NCBI GenBank assembly: GCA_037043455.1
Contig: JAWPHD010011490.1
Coordinates: 19,454 to 83,453, forward strand
Origin: Cyrtodaria siliqua
Lineage: Eukaryota > Mollusca > Bivalvia > Adapedonta > Hiatellidae
DNA length: 64,000 nucleotides
Reading direction: 5' to 3'
A model generated the notes under the pieces. That model was given only the letters and a program-made list of their open reading frames with translations, ran no database searches and had not been told where the DNA came from. Position numbers and translations under genes: made by a program. Of the stretch, positions 34,701 to 46,157 are shown piece by piece. Every line of letters begins with the position of its first letter. Positions within the stretch are counted from its first letter, which is position 1.

Positions 34701-37130
34701 CTAAACAATAGACCAAGCGGTTTCTGAAAAAAAGTTGTTTAACCAAAGGTTAATGCCGGATGACGGACGACAGACGAAGAGTGATCCCAATAGCTGAGCT
34801 GATCCTTCGGCTTAGGTGAGCTATGAACAAGAACGTGTAATCTGGTTAAGGTTGTTAAAGTTTAAATATAAAATGAAGATGCTAGAGTGTTCACAAGGCA
34901 GAATATGGATTCGTTTCAATAAGTCAAGTACCATACCTTTGGTATGAATAATATGATCTAGTTGGCTTTCGAACTTGTCCGAGCTTTCATTGATGTAAAG
35001 ACACTTGTTAAGATTAAATTAAATAGAAAAGTGTTCCACGGAACACCTGTGTCACCTCTCACGTGCCTATTTCAGAAAGGACAAGGTAACTTATAAAGCT
35101 TGAAAACAGAAGCGCAATCCTTCATGAATTACAAAGCATATTTTTTTAAAGCATTAATGTTTATGAAAAGGGGCTCGTGTATTATATGGCATTATATAAC
35201 ATGTTTTATATATTTTGAAGAAATTTAGCACAATTACCTTTTTTCTAATCTGCTCTGGTGATGATGGATACTGTGTTCACGCACTACTATTGGTAACTGG
35301 TACCACATGGAGCGTTCAAAATATTGATAACAACCAATTAACGCTCACTTTCCCGGTGATTTTATGATATTGTGGAAGTCATAAACACAGAACCAGATGG
35401 TCAATAACAAAAACTTTAAATAAGTGATTTTGACGGAAGGTTGTCATTTTGCAGGTAATGCAGGAGAAAATCCGGCAATCTCTGGCGCATAGCCTAAGAA
35501 ATGGCTGATCTGTATTTTGATTGATATAAGTATTTTATCATGAATTGAAACATTTTTATAATTTACAGATTTAAGATTTTCTAGAAAAATCCTGATGTAT
35601 CCCCTTTAAGTGTATCAATACGCCGATATATACATTATAGTACATAGTATGAACTGAGAATTCACTAATAAAACACACGAACAACAAGAATTATTCACAA
35701 AAGCACGAATTTAATACATCTTATAAAAGAGAGAAACTGACGGAATGCTGCGAATTTAAATAAAGAAAATCAAGAATGCCGTGTTTCCAACCTGAAATAT
35801 GATATTTCGAAATGTGCAAATAATGTCGTCATTGAGAGATAATTATGTAATTAAATAACGTTGTTTCTGAGAAAACCGGACAGTTTTCGTCTGCTCCTAT
35901 AATTATTTTATCTTTGTGTCTATATCACAAGTGTTTAATTTACGCCGTTATATGTTTATATCACTTCTAGTTGAGTGTCCAATATCCAATATCACAGTAT
36001 ACAAGTGTCTCTATCACGAGTGTTTAATTTAAATATATAACACTGAACTATAAGTGTAAATACAAATGACGCCGTTTGTCGGCACGGCCCTTTTAGTCCA
36101 CACAAATTGACGCATTTCGTCCACACGGCTTAACATAAACACTAGTCCAACCACACCTGGCAAAACCATAGCCGCGTTTGTTGTCGTCTGAAATGTAACT
36201 TTATGGTATAAAGATTAATTTGCCGGATTTTTATGGGTCAGAACATGTTTTGTCCCCAGGCAGTTAGACCACTACTTAGACCACATGTTCATTTCCATAT
36301 CAGCACCAAAACACCTGTATCATCCCAAGGACCATACATATATACATGTGCAGCAACACCACACAATGCCGTGGCCTCGTCACGAAGATTATATGTCCTG
36401 GCCTGGAGTTAACTTAGTTGTGTCTTGACAGCTAGATAATATGTATTTGCCACAAGTCGTTAGACTACTGACTTACAAAAGGTTTGTTTGAGACAGAATT
36501 GTTTCGTTTCTTTGCATTCTAATAGATGGATAACATGTAGGAAATAAGATGGTAACATATCAAATGTTAAGCAAAACATTTTTTCTTCATATTTTATACG
36601 GAATTGAAAAGTATTCTTCGTTTTTTTTAATATATGTAAGGTTATGAAAACAATTGTTCTCCTCTGTTTTAGTGAAATTTTGTTTTTAGAAATATATGCC
36701 TTCTTCAAAGAAGTCAAGTGGAGAGAAAGTGTGATGACCTATCCCTGTTTTTGATAATTTTGTATCTAAATGATACCAAAAAAGCTTTAAGTATCAATTT
36801 AATACAAATATCAGCACTACGTCCTTTCCAATCCAACCTCCTTAAATATCAAACTGTATAATTGAGGATATTGCACTCATTTTCATTTTCCATTTAAAAT
36901 GGGATTGAGATTGACATGCACGTGTTCTGGGATGGAAACTGAAATAAAGTTTCCTCATTTCAGCTAAGTTAGGAATTAATCAAGATGTTGCGAAGGTGCA
37001 TGGACGTCGGTAATCGGATGCAACTGTCAGATTAACCAGAGCTCTCGGAGAACAGCGCAGCTCGACTATTCGATTTTTCAGAGAATAATAAAATATAGCC
37101 AGTATAAAACATCAGAAAACAAGACTAAAA
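34701..37130. other. Gene-free stretch
   Basis: About 2.4 kb with no recognised gene. A GACGGACGACAGACGAAGAG motif, common in bivalve repeats, is at 34760. The frame 36717-36460 (minus) has no domain. Confidence 0.4.
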
Positions 37131-37439
37131 CAATATGGGGGTAAGGTGGTGGGCGGGGCGGTTATAGAAACTTGGGCCGATATAAAATTATTGTTAGAAT
37201 CGCATACAAATGATAGCTAAATTTTGGGCAGTGTGTGAAATTTTATTTATTTCTATCAGTTTCAATCCAAAATTGCTGTCATTTTAAAGAAATTTGTGGT
37301 CGAAAGACAACTCGGGGAAGGAGCGGATGAGAATCTAGCATTTTTTTTATTGTGGCCTCATGTCATTATCTTTTTTTCATCTGTGTATCTGAATATCACA
37401 GTTTAAGACTAATAACACAGAAATATTTACTTTTTGTTT

Positions 37440-38630
37440 TTAAATGGGCACCCTCCCCCAACCACCCACCCAACACAATCCAAATAATAAGTTGACGATT
37501 GATAAGAACCACCTCCCACCACCAACCAAACCCCTAAACAAAACTAACAACAAAGGAATATTTACATTGTCCCATTCTCCTGCCGCCATCATTGATATAG
37601 GTTTAGATAAAACAAAAAACAACAGACACAACACAAAACAAAACATTCGGGTGTTGGTGATGATGGGATGGGGGTATGGTTGGAGCGAAGGGGTGAGGCG
37701 TGGGGTAGGGTGTGGGGGGCGTGGGGGAAAGGTGGGGGTGATTTGGGGCGAAACAAATTAATAAATTGAAAAACCAAAACAACATGATGGGGTAGGATGG
37801 GTGGATGGTTGGGGGATGGGGTGGGTGGGGAGGGGTGTGTGGGGTCGGGTTGGGGTGCAACTTAGCTATAGGTGTAGAATTGACAAATCAAAACAAGACA
37901 GAAATATGTAAATTAAATCGGATTTCAGTTGGGGGATTTGGTGGGGTGGGGGTGAAGATCGGATGAAAAATGGGGGGGAAATCGGAGTTTACGGGAAGTG
38001 GGGCATAGATAAATAAAAAAAAAATCGGGTTTCCAGTGTGGTGGTTGAGTGAGGTGTGGGTGGGGGCAACATATCTATATGTGTAAGAATTTACCAAAAC
38101 TACACAGAAATATGTTAAAATATCTGGTTTCGGGTTGGGGGATGTTGGGTAGAAGGATGGGAGGAGGGAGCCCAATGCCCCAATATGGGTGAAGTATGAA
38201 TACAATAAAATATGTAAAGGTGTGGACGGGGTGTGGGGACGTAACATAGCTATAAGTGTAAGAAACAAAACAACGCAGAAATATGTTAAACAATCAGGTT
38301 TCGGGTTGTGGGGTGGGGGGAAGGAGTGGGTATTAGGGAGCCCATGCCCCAAAATGGGTGAAGTATGAATAAAATGAAATATGTAAAAATGATAATCTTA
38401 AAAACCAGGTTTCGAGAGGGGGAGGCGTGGAGGTGGGGTGTGGAGATGGGGGAGGGGTGGGTGGGTGATGGGGCGCAACATATCTATATATGTGAAAATT
38501 GACAAAAACAACACAGAAATATGTAAAAAAAAAGTTTCAGGTTAGGGGTGGGTTGGGGGAGGGAGTAGGAGGAGGCTGCACATGCCCCACTATGGGTGAA
38601 GTATGAATAACATGAATAATGCTATAAGAA
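37440..38630 (+). repeat. G-rich degenerate tandem repeat (~180-230 bp units)
   Basis: The landmark AGCTATANGTGTA (or ATCTATA variants) recurs near 37865, 38071, 38247 and 38478, and GGTGAAGTATGAATA near 38190, 38357 and 38597. Between them are runs such as GGGGGATGGGGTGGGTGGGG (37810-37830). G-quadruplex formation on the plus strand is plausible. Pro-rich frames on the minus strand follow from the base composition. Confidence 0.8.
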
Positions 38631-38664
38631 ATCTCAAACCAAAATTTGAGTGACATAAGAAAAA

Positions 38665-39330
38665 TATTTTTAAGAGATATAGATATATACAACAGCTTAC
38701 ACGCAAACGTTGATCTGTCTTTATTGCACAGTTTATGGGCAATCACAATTTGGGTTCCATGGGAGCCCAGAATTTGTAGAAGACAACATTACTTATGCAA
38801 CCCTTTACAACATACTAAAAGGAAACCAATTTCCAAATGTAGCTGATCTAGGACAAGAAATGTAAGAGATATATACCTGAAAACAAAGCTTACACGCAAA
38901 AGTTGATGTGAAATGAGACATATATTAAGGGCTATCAAAATCTGGGTTCCATGGGAGCCCAGGGGTTACAGCAACCAAAATTACTTAAACAGCCCTTTAG
39001 ATAATGATATAAGGAAGCTCATGGACGAATTGTGTTGTGGTAGGGTAAGAAATGTAAGAGATATACACGTGTAAACACAGCTTACAAGCAAACTTTGATG
39101 TAAAATGGGACACATTTTAAGGGCTATCATAATTTTGTTCCATGGGAGCCCATGGGTTACAGTAACCAAAATTACTCATGAAGCCCTTATGATAATGCTA
39201 TAAGGAAACCCTTGGCCAAATTTGAAATTTGGTTGTGCTAGGATGAGAAATGTAAGAGACAAAGACTTATAAACACAGCTTACACGCAAACCTTGATGTG
39301 AGACGCCGACGTCAACGCCGACGCCGACGA
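38665..39330 (+). repeat. ~192-bp tandem repeat (3.3 units)
   Basis: TAAGAGATATA-type unit starts at 38671, 38863, 39055 and 39253. Each full unit contains TTCCATGGGAGCCCA. The array ends in GACGCCGACG repeats at 39302-39335. Confidence 0.85.
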
Positions 39331-39362
39331 CGACTCCGGATATTCGAGCCAATAATTATATC

Positions 39363-39512
39363 GCAACATACAAAGTGAATTTTGTGTTTGTGATGTCGTT
39401 TGCATTTTTTATTACTTTTGCCTTTTCGTTTGTCTGTTTGCGTGTTTGTTTTTGTGTTTTGTGGTTGACTGTCGTCCTTTAATGCTGCTTTCCCTCTCCG
39501 ATATTTTTATCC
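39363..39512 (+). mobile_element. Penelope-like 3' end, inverted orientation
   Basis: Reverse complement of 4005-4135 and 9869-9995 (TTTGTGTTTGTGATGTCGTT through GCTTTCCCTCTCCGATATTT). Strongly 5'-truncated. It abuts the 192-bp tandem repeat. Confidence 0.85.
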
Positions 39513-40029
39513 TTATTTAGTAATATCTATTAACAGTGTTAACATTGATAACAGACAAACAGAAAAGCCCAAGGTTTTATTATTTTCTGTTCTGTAGTTT
39601 TCGCTTTTTAACAATTCTAATTCACCCATACCAACGTCTAGTTTGTAATTATCTTCAATAAGTACATGCGCAATTGATTGATTTGTACAATAATGTATAG
39701 CATTTCTTAAAAAACGCTGGGATTTTGTTAAGTACCTTGAATCAGTGCAGCTTTCCATGTTTCTAATTATGAAATGTGCCAACTAAACTTATTTTGACAT
39801 CATGTTTTACTACCATCACAAACCGCCACAAACATCACCACAAATGCTTTTTCATTTTTTTTCGTTATATATTTGTGGAACATTTTAATTGTTTACTAGT
39901 GAACGTATTTCATAAAAACAAACTTATACAAGGTTAACCTGATAGGTACAAGTCATGTTTATTATATAATGATAAAGATAGTGTTTTATACAACCTCTCA
40001 TGAATAATACTGCACGTTAATGAAAACGT
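39513..40029. other. Gene-free stretch
   Basis: A minus-strand frame at 39782-39513 has no recognisable domain. Nothing else seen. Confidence 0.4.
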
Positions 40030-40260
40030 TCAACCAGCGGACAAAAAGCTTTACATTTTCATATTTTCTGCAAACAAAAAGCGCTACACAGACAAAACGC
40101 GTCACTTTTACAGATTTGGCGCGGAATAAAAGCGCCTCACGGACAAATAGCGTCACTTTTTCAGATTGTGTGTAGACAAAAGGCGCCTCGCGGACAAAAA
40201 GCGTCACTTTTTCAAATTGTCTGCATACAAAAAACGCTGCAGACAAAAGGTGTCGTGCGG
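40030..40260 (-). repeat. 51-bp tandem repeat (~4.5 units)
   Basis: AGCGTCACTTTTTCA at 40149 and 40200, with earlier diverged units. It is open on the minus strand as a 17-residue repeat (EKVTLFVREA type) because 51 is divisible by 3. It is treated as non-coding repeat. Confidence 0.8.
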
Positions 40261-40864
40261 ACAATTAGCACTGTCACAGTCGAACATAGCTCTTGTAAGC
40301 ACTTGACGACATCTGTCAGTCACATGCTAATCCATTGTTCAGTTGAAACATATTCAACATTTGCATGATATATTCATGTACCACGGAAAAGCGAGCAATC
40401 TATAGTTTGTGAGACTGAGTTAGGCAGGGCCGTTGAATAAGTTTATATGTGCGTTAATGCATGTAAAAGTATAGATATTTTACAATCTATCTCTCTAAAT
40501 GGCAAAATTGTTTAAAGGTCCTTTCGTGTAGAATGAAAATTGCGTCTGTTGCCACGTGGGTGACGGAATGAACGTGCGAAATGATGGTTTGGGCGGAAGG
40601 TTGGGTTATAAAGTGTATTGTTTTCCAGTCGTGGTCGGGAATGTTGAAAGTTGCTTGATTGGAACAGACGTTTGGAAAGGGTGAAATTCACAGGCAATAT
40701 ATTGTCAGTATATCTATTTTATGACATTTTATTGTTCATTTGTATTCAATGGGCGTCGCCATTTATTTCGTGATATTGTTACATCCGGTTAACTTTTATA
40801 TTTTTCTCCAGCAATAACATGATATTACTAGCATATGAAGTTAACTTTATTAGATATTATTATT
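40261..40864. other. Gene-free stretch
   Basis: A 61-codon minus-strand frame (40697-40512) is Arg/Phe/His-rich with no recognised domain; it may be a fragment. Confidence 0.4.
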
Positions 40865-41090
40865 GTAATCGATCAATAATTGGAATACACGATTAAATTG
40901 ATAACGTTGTATATTATGTGCATTGGTTAACGGTGAGAGGATATACATGTATATATGCCGATGCGTATAACTCATTAATTGTAATACAAGATTACATTGA
41001 TCACGTTGTATATTAGGTGCATTGGTAACGGTGTTTAACGGTGAGATGATATATCTGTAAATATGCGGATGCCTATCAATTGAGTTGCAG
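40865..41090 (+). repeat. ~107-bp tandem duplication
   Basis: Two units sharing ACGTTGTATATTA, TGCATTGGT and AACGGTGAGA, each ending near ATATGC(C/G)GATGC. Confidence 0.8.
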
Positions 41091-41699
41091 AATACGTATA
41101 CATTACTACACGTCATAATTAGAGAGTGGCTCACATATATTTACTAGAGAATTATTTGTTTGTGTAACGATGATTGTATCAGATTGTTGTGTTAACGAAC
41201 CGACGTCTAAAAGTATTTATCCTTACAGCCTAAGCCTCCCGGAGTGTGTAGGTCGTTAAGGTGATTCATCGCATAACGTAATGAGCGGGTGGAGACGGTC
41301 CCCGTACCTGGACAACATGGTCAGGTTCCCAGGACACGTGGTTATAGAAGCCTTTGATGACAATCAACGATCATTGGAGTCGCGCATCATGTTCATAAGC
41401 GCTCGCGCATCAAATACATCGCGTTAAATCATCATTCTGAGTAACGTTTCGGATCATCAACATTGTTGTAACTTCAACAACACGTTCGTTCATATATATA
41501 GACAGTCAACATATTCAGTATTTGATACTATACGTTCATGAGAACAGACTTTTTCATATTTCATCTGTGTATGCGCATGTTTTTCTGGATAATTATATAT
41601 ACATTTAACATACTTTAGAAGTTATGTAAATGCAGTCACCGACATTGATTCTTTCCTGAGTTAGTTCCAACCACTAGCGTCATCTTGCGACACCAGGTT
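41091..41699. other. Gene-free stretch
   Basis: Nothing recognised. The GC content is slightly higher around 41250-41420. Confidence 0.4.
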
Positions 41700-42360
41700 C
41701 GACGGTGCACCATACCTCACTCTTACTTTACTGTCATCCCAGTAAAACGGGACAGTGTAAATAAAGATAACCCCTCCAGGTAACATTTTCTAATATAGTA
41801 TAACACTTAAATGATCATGGATATATGAATATAAAAAGGCAGAGAAAGACACAAAGCAAGTACTCAATGGCTTGGCAGAAGCCAAAGCAACAAAAGAACA
41901 TACCATAAGGGTATGACAAGACTAGACTTAAGACGAGCATCAGATGCTACCGTCCTTTGAGGATTTAGGTAGACGTCATCACAGGGTCCACAATCTGGCC
42001 TGTCATCGCACAGTCAAAGAGAAAAGCATAGTGGCGAACTGTAAATGTGTCAACATGCATACGTTTCAAAACTATAGGGTCATAACCTCTTTCGATAAAC
42101 TTTTTAACAAATTTAATTAAGATTGTATGAAAATGATTATGACCACGGATATTACAAAGTTTGTAAATCACATCACCTGAGAAGTCAGGTTGTGATAGTC
42201 CTTGTCGCAGAAGAGTTCTTAGATAACCTTTATATTTTAAAAAGTTGATCAGGGTAACGCTAATAAAATTAAATAACAATAATTAAGTAAAATAATTTAA
42301 CAAACGTTTTCGAAGATTATGGTCACGGTAGCCCTGACAGAGAAGCTTTTTAGTTATACA
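41700..42360 (-). mobile_element. Penelope-like fragment (RT C-terminus and 3' UTR)
   Basis: Corresponds to 10078-10765 of the large element. The minus-strand reading includes YLRTLLRQGLSQPDF and TFTVRHYAFLFDC, followed by the start of the 3' UTR. Unlike the other stubs it lacks the last ~200 bp of the 3' end. It is more diverged than the 4005-4361 copy and has small indels near 42250-42300. Confidence 0.85.
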
Positions 42361-43132
42361 CATATTACAAATAAACATTCATCTGTGTTGTAAATAACAA
42401 AATACAACGCAATTATACAACAACACGTGTGGCTAACGGTGTTACGGGTAAAATGGAACAAGAAATGAATCAAAACTAGCAAAAACTATTTTTAAAATAT
42501 ATCAACACATGTATTCAAATACTACAATGAAAAATATTCACTTACAGAAAATACATAAAATGCATCCATTATTTCTTTAAAATCTGATATAAGAATAAAA
42601 TCTAAATAGTATTGGCAAGTGTCGCTTTAATCTAAATGGTCAAGTGTACCTTTAATCAAAATTGTGAAGTGTCCCTTTAATCGAATTTCACTTCATGTGT
42701 TTTCTGTGTTTGTTTTTTATTCACAATATTCCAAGTAAACTAATGTCACTTAAGTATAGATGAGCACAATCATTTTTATACTCTCAGTATATATTTTTAA
42801 TTCAAGTATTCAATATTTTCACTTTCTACTGAGCTCAACATTTAATTCTCAATCCAAATACTGTACCAGATACTGAACAAATAACCCCAAATGCTGTATG
42901 TTTTATGTCATAGAACGTCATAGAACATTATAGAAGTTGTTAAGACAAACAAGTTATTTAAATAACCTTGAATGACAGTTCATATGATGTATCGCATCAT
43001 AAACACAAAAACATCATGTGATGTTAAATGTAAACATCATTATTTTATTTACTGATCAAGAAACTTCTATATGTTTCTGACTGTAAATGAATGGCCCTGG
43101 ATGAAGAATACTCATGGGTAACACTATCCCGC
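42361..43132. other. Gene-free stretch
   Basis: AT-rich. AAGTGTCCCTTTAATCG at 42670 resembles one end of TTAA-type MITEs. Nothing else recognised. Confidence 0.4.
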
Positions 43133-43308
43133 TTAAGGGACAAGGCAATATTTATCAGGGGTGGGACCGGTGCAAATAAAAATGTTATATAAAAAACTGT
43201 ACGTCCCATGGTAAGAAAAAGTTATCGTCCCATGGTAAAAAAAAAGTACCTGTCCCATGACATTTTGCACCGGTCCCAACCCCCTGAGAAATATTGCCTG
43301 GTCCTTAA
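43133..43308. mobile_element. TTAA-flanked palindromic MITE (168 bp)
   Basis: The element is flanked by TTAA at 43133-43136 and 43305-43308. The left end reads GGGACAAGGCAATATTTATC; the right end, on the opposite strand, reads GGACCAGGCAATATTTCTC. The arms continue to GGGACCGGTGCAAA for about 45 bp. The centre holds three short repeats of GTCCCATG. Same footprint and similar tip (GGGACA, GGCAAT) as the MITE at 22475. Confidence 0.88.
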
Positions 43309-43589
43309 AGAAAAATAGGTATTCGTATAATAAACAATAAAGCATACTCTTTTGAACAATATCTAATAAGCAATATAATAATGTAATACTGTTTCAGTTT
43401 CAGAAGATATGTGAAAGCATATATTACATCACATACTATTTTTTAAATTAACAATAGTCTGGATATATATTACAAAAACTTTACGTTTGACTATACAAAC
43501 GAATACATTAATGTATAATTGTTCCATTGTGTTTTCCCCCCGATATTTGCTCCGTAATCTTGATGCTCATACCATACAGATGCGCATCA

Positions 43590-43955
43590 GGCTTAAAAGA
43601 AAAAAACGTTTGTTTGCGCTAACGACGAAAAAAAATAAAATAAAAAATAACAAAATAAAATATAAAAAAAATAAACAAAATAAATAATAATAAAAAGTTG
43701 AACCCATGAACCAAGGTTTCTTATGGAGATAAAAAATCCTCCCCTGGGGTTTCCAGTGTACAGAAAACGGGCCATAACCATGTATTATCTAGGTATTAAT
43801 ACCTACCCCAGATTTTTTATCATATTAAAAGCGTTTTTCAATTAACAAAAATTAGGTCATTAACAATAAAAAAAAAGTTTTGCCTACCTACCTACATACC
43901 CTATATATTTGATGCCGTTAGCGGAAACAAATCTTCTTTTTTTTTTTGTCTAAAC
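43590..43955. mobile_element. Foldback element with A-rich interior
   Basis: The outer arms AAAAAAACGTTTGTTTGCGC and, inverted, GCGGAAACAAATCTTC lie at ~43600 and ~43930. Inner arms GATAAAAAATC/GATTTTTTATC and CCCTGGGGT/ACCCCAG lie near 43727 and 43805. 43625-43700 is an A-rich low-complexity tract. Non-coding. Confidence 0.65.
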
Positions 43956-44133
43956 CTCTGCCTCTGTAGCCCATGACTCCTGTCTTCCACAAGAAAATGA
44001 TTGGTGTATGAGTGATTCTCTTTTTATCCATCTATGAAACAAGCAAATATAGGTTTATACTTACTGATGAAAGTTATTTCTGCGTGTTTGTCTTCAATTT
44101 TATGAAAGTATACGCTTAAACATCTATAATATA

Positions 44134-44345
44134 GAGAGTATTAATGTCATTGCCTTTTACTATCAAGTTTATTAGGCGAGGCTTAGAAAACGAAGAATGG
44201 CGAGGCTTTGTCGAGCCATTCTTCGTTTTCGTGCCGAGCCTAATAAACTTGATAGTAAAAGGCAAAAGCCTCGCCATTCTTCGTTTTCTAAGCCTCTCCT
44301 AATAAACTTGATAGTAAAAGGAACTGACATAATACTCTATTATGT
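44134..44345. mobile_element. Three-arm foldback element
   Basis: A ~75-bp arm (TACTATCAAGTTTATTAGGC then GAGGCTTAGAAAACGAAGAA) at 44134-44212 is followed by two successive inverted copies, at 44213-44263 and 44263-44345. The outer pair extends to GAGTATTA..TGTCA. Non-coding. Confidence 0.85.
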
Positions 44346-44900
44346 AGATTAACCACATTTTCTGTATGAATTACTATTATAACCCATTTCTCAGAATGTT
44401 ACGCTTATCGAACACGCCACCATGTTGTATTTTGTTTCTTTTATGACGTCTTGCAACGTTATATGCATGACGTCAGATAATGTAACGTAGAGTAAACGCC
44501 GAGGGATTGATTTGCTTTATTGCAAACTCACCGCAGTGGTTACTTCCCCTTTCTGTTACAGAAATCTCTGTCACCAAACAAATTTACAGCTGTAATCTAG
44601 CTAAGTTTAATTTTTTGGTTAAATATTTTTAGGCCAATATTTCTACTTGCTTCGTTCATAATATTATTAGTTATTCGGATTCTTGACAGGTGACATGGGC
44701 TCACATTCCCTGCCTGGAAATTATATTCACCCGAGCCGTTATCGTCGCCATTTTGTTTTTGTGTATTTGAGTTATGGGGACCTACGGGGAATTCGTCCTA
44801 TGTTCGTCCTGAGAATTTTCTTTGCAGTATGACAAAGAAAAACGGTGTGAAAAACGATATCTGGGTACATCAATAATTTATTTATATATAACAAAAACAA
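44346..44900. other. Gene-free stretch, possible upstream exon
   Basis: On the minus strand, CAAAATGGCGACGATAACGG starts at about 44757 in a good start context but stops after 16 codons. Nothing else seen. Confidence 0.3.
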
Positions 44901-45008
44901 TTTTAGCGAACATGCACACCGGTTACTAAGTTACAGTACTTGCAAACAAATATGTATTCCGTTGAGAACATTACAGAAGCTTTGCGTAAATTTAATAAAG
45001 AGACTACC

Positions 45009-45130
45009 TCCAAGTCAGAACCAGGTTGAATGTTTTCAACATCTTCCCGAAGGTGATGATCGATGTTATTGTCAATTGCCTGTTGTTTAGGTCTACGGCA
45101 AGAGTTTGCTGTACCAAGCATTACCGCCAT
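45009..45130 (-). CDS. Possible first coding exon, unknown protein
   Basis: On the minus strand an ATG at 45130 sits in a strong context (CAAATGGCGG), about 30 bp downstream of a GTCACGTGAT site (45159-45168). It opens a hydrophilic, acidic reading (MAVMLGTANSC..., then HHLREDVENIQPGSDLE). GGAGGTAGTC at about 45010 could be a 5' splice site; otherwise the frame runs on to 44903. There is no domain and no downstream exon was identified. It may be chance. Confidence 0.2.
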
Positions 45131-45597
45131 TTGTTGTAATCACATGGCCTCAGCTATCGTCACGTGATTTGTGTGGTGGCAGGGATTAGTGGCTACAATA
45201 TCCCTGCGCGGAGGTTGGCTTTAGTGGCCAGTGCCTAATAAATTTATTAGATCACCACTTTATTAGGCCGAAAAGTGCATATCTGCATGATAAAACAGTT
45301 TCCAACTTCTTTCACTTGAAATTCCACAAATTCATCTCTCTATGCATTTTTGATCCGTTTCTTAAAGGCTACACTAGGCTACGTCACTCCTCAAATTCGT
45401 GTCTGTCAGCTTCTTCCAAAACATTGACACCTACTTTAGATTTCTTACGTAGTATTTCATCGTATAGAGAATCGATATTGCGATCACGTGCATATCCTGT
45501 CCATCAGTTTCATTGAAACGTCAATATTTACCCGCTCACACTTATTCTAAAGTCCTCGTCCATATCCACTTCCGCGCACCAGTTTATTTTGAGCTCA
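45131..45597. other. Intergenic stretch
   Basis: Contains GTCACGTGAT (45159) and an inverted pair CCTAATAAA / TTTATTAGG (45235 and 45261). A plus-strand frame at 45316-45516 has no recognised domain. Confidence 0.4.
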
Positions 45598-45970
45598 TCT
45601 GATGCATCTATTCACAAAATCACCATCCGAACCGTATCTGAACTCATCTGATATTACAGAACACCTGATGCATCTATTCACAAAATCAAAATCAGTACCG
45701 TATCTGAGCTCATCTGGTATTACAGTACACCTGATGCATCTATTCACAACATCACCATCAGAACCGTAACTGAACTCATCTGTTATTACAGAACACCAGA
45801 TGCATCTATTCACAACATCACCATCCGAACCGTATCTGGGCTCATCTGGTATTACAGAATACCTGATGCATCTATTCACAAAATCACAATCCGAACCGTA
45901 ACTGAACTCATCTGGTATTACAAAACACCTGATGCATCTATTCACAACATCATCAGCCGAACCGTATCTC
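45598..45970 (-). repeat. 66-bp tandem repeat (~5.5 units)
   Basis: Each unit contains CTGATGCATCTATTCACAA. On the minus strand it is open as a 22-residue repeat (NRCIRC, IPDE, YGSDGD). No ATG start; upstream in frame there is a TAA. It lies just downstream of the GPCR gene's likely polyadenylation signal. Coding use is unlikely but not excluded. Confidence 0.85.
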
Positions 45971-45974
45971 TGTT

Positions 45975-45980
45975 TTTATT
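45975..45980 (-). promoter_or_regulatory. Putative polyadenylation signal of the GPCR gene
   Basis: AATAAA on the minus strand, about 180 nt after the GPCR stop codon and immediately before the 66-bp repeat array. Confidence 0.45.
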
Positions 45981-46157
45981 CCGCTCCACTCAAGTCTATA
46001 TTTCGCTCCGTATCCATTTTCAGGAGTATTAGCAGATAATGAAATAAATGTATCGTCATTAGCAACATTCTGAAAAAAATATGAAAGGAGAAAACTTATA
46101 TTTCCACTGTTAAAGGTGACATTTTTACGTGTAAATATTAACTGAATAATCCACTAT

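Noticed and set aside
37444..38352. Pro-rich frames on the minus strand
   Set aside because: Produced by C-rich strand composition of the G-rich repeat; no domain.
40512..40697. 61-codon Arg/His-rich minus-strand frame
   Set aside because: No family recognised and no flanking exon signals strong enough to call a gene.
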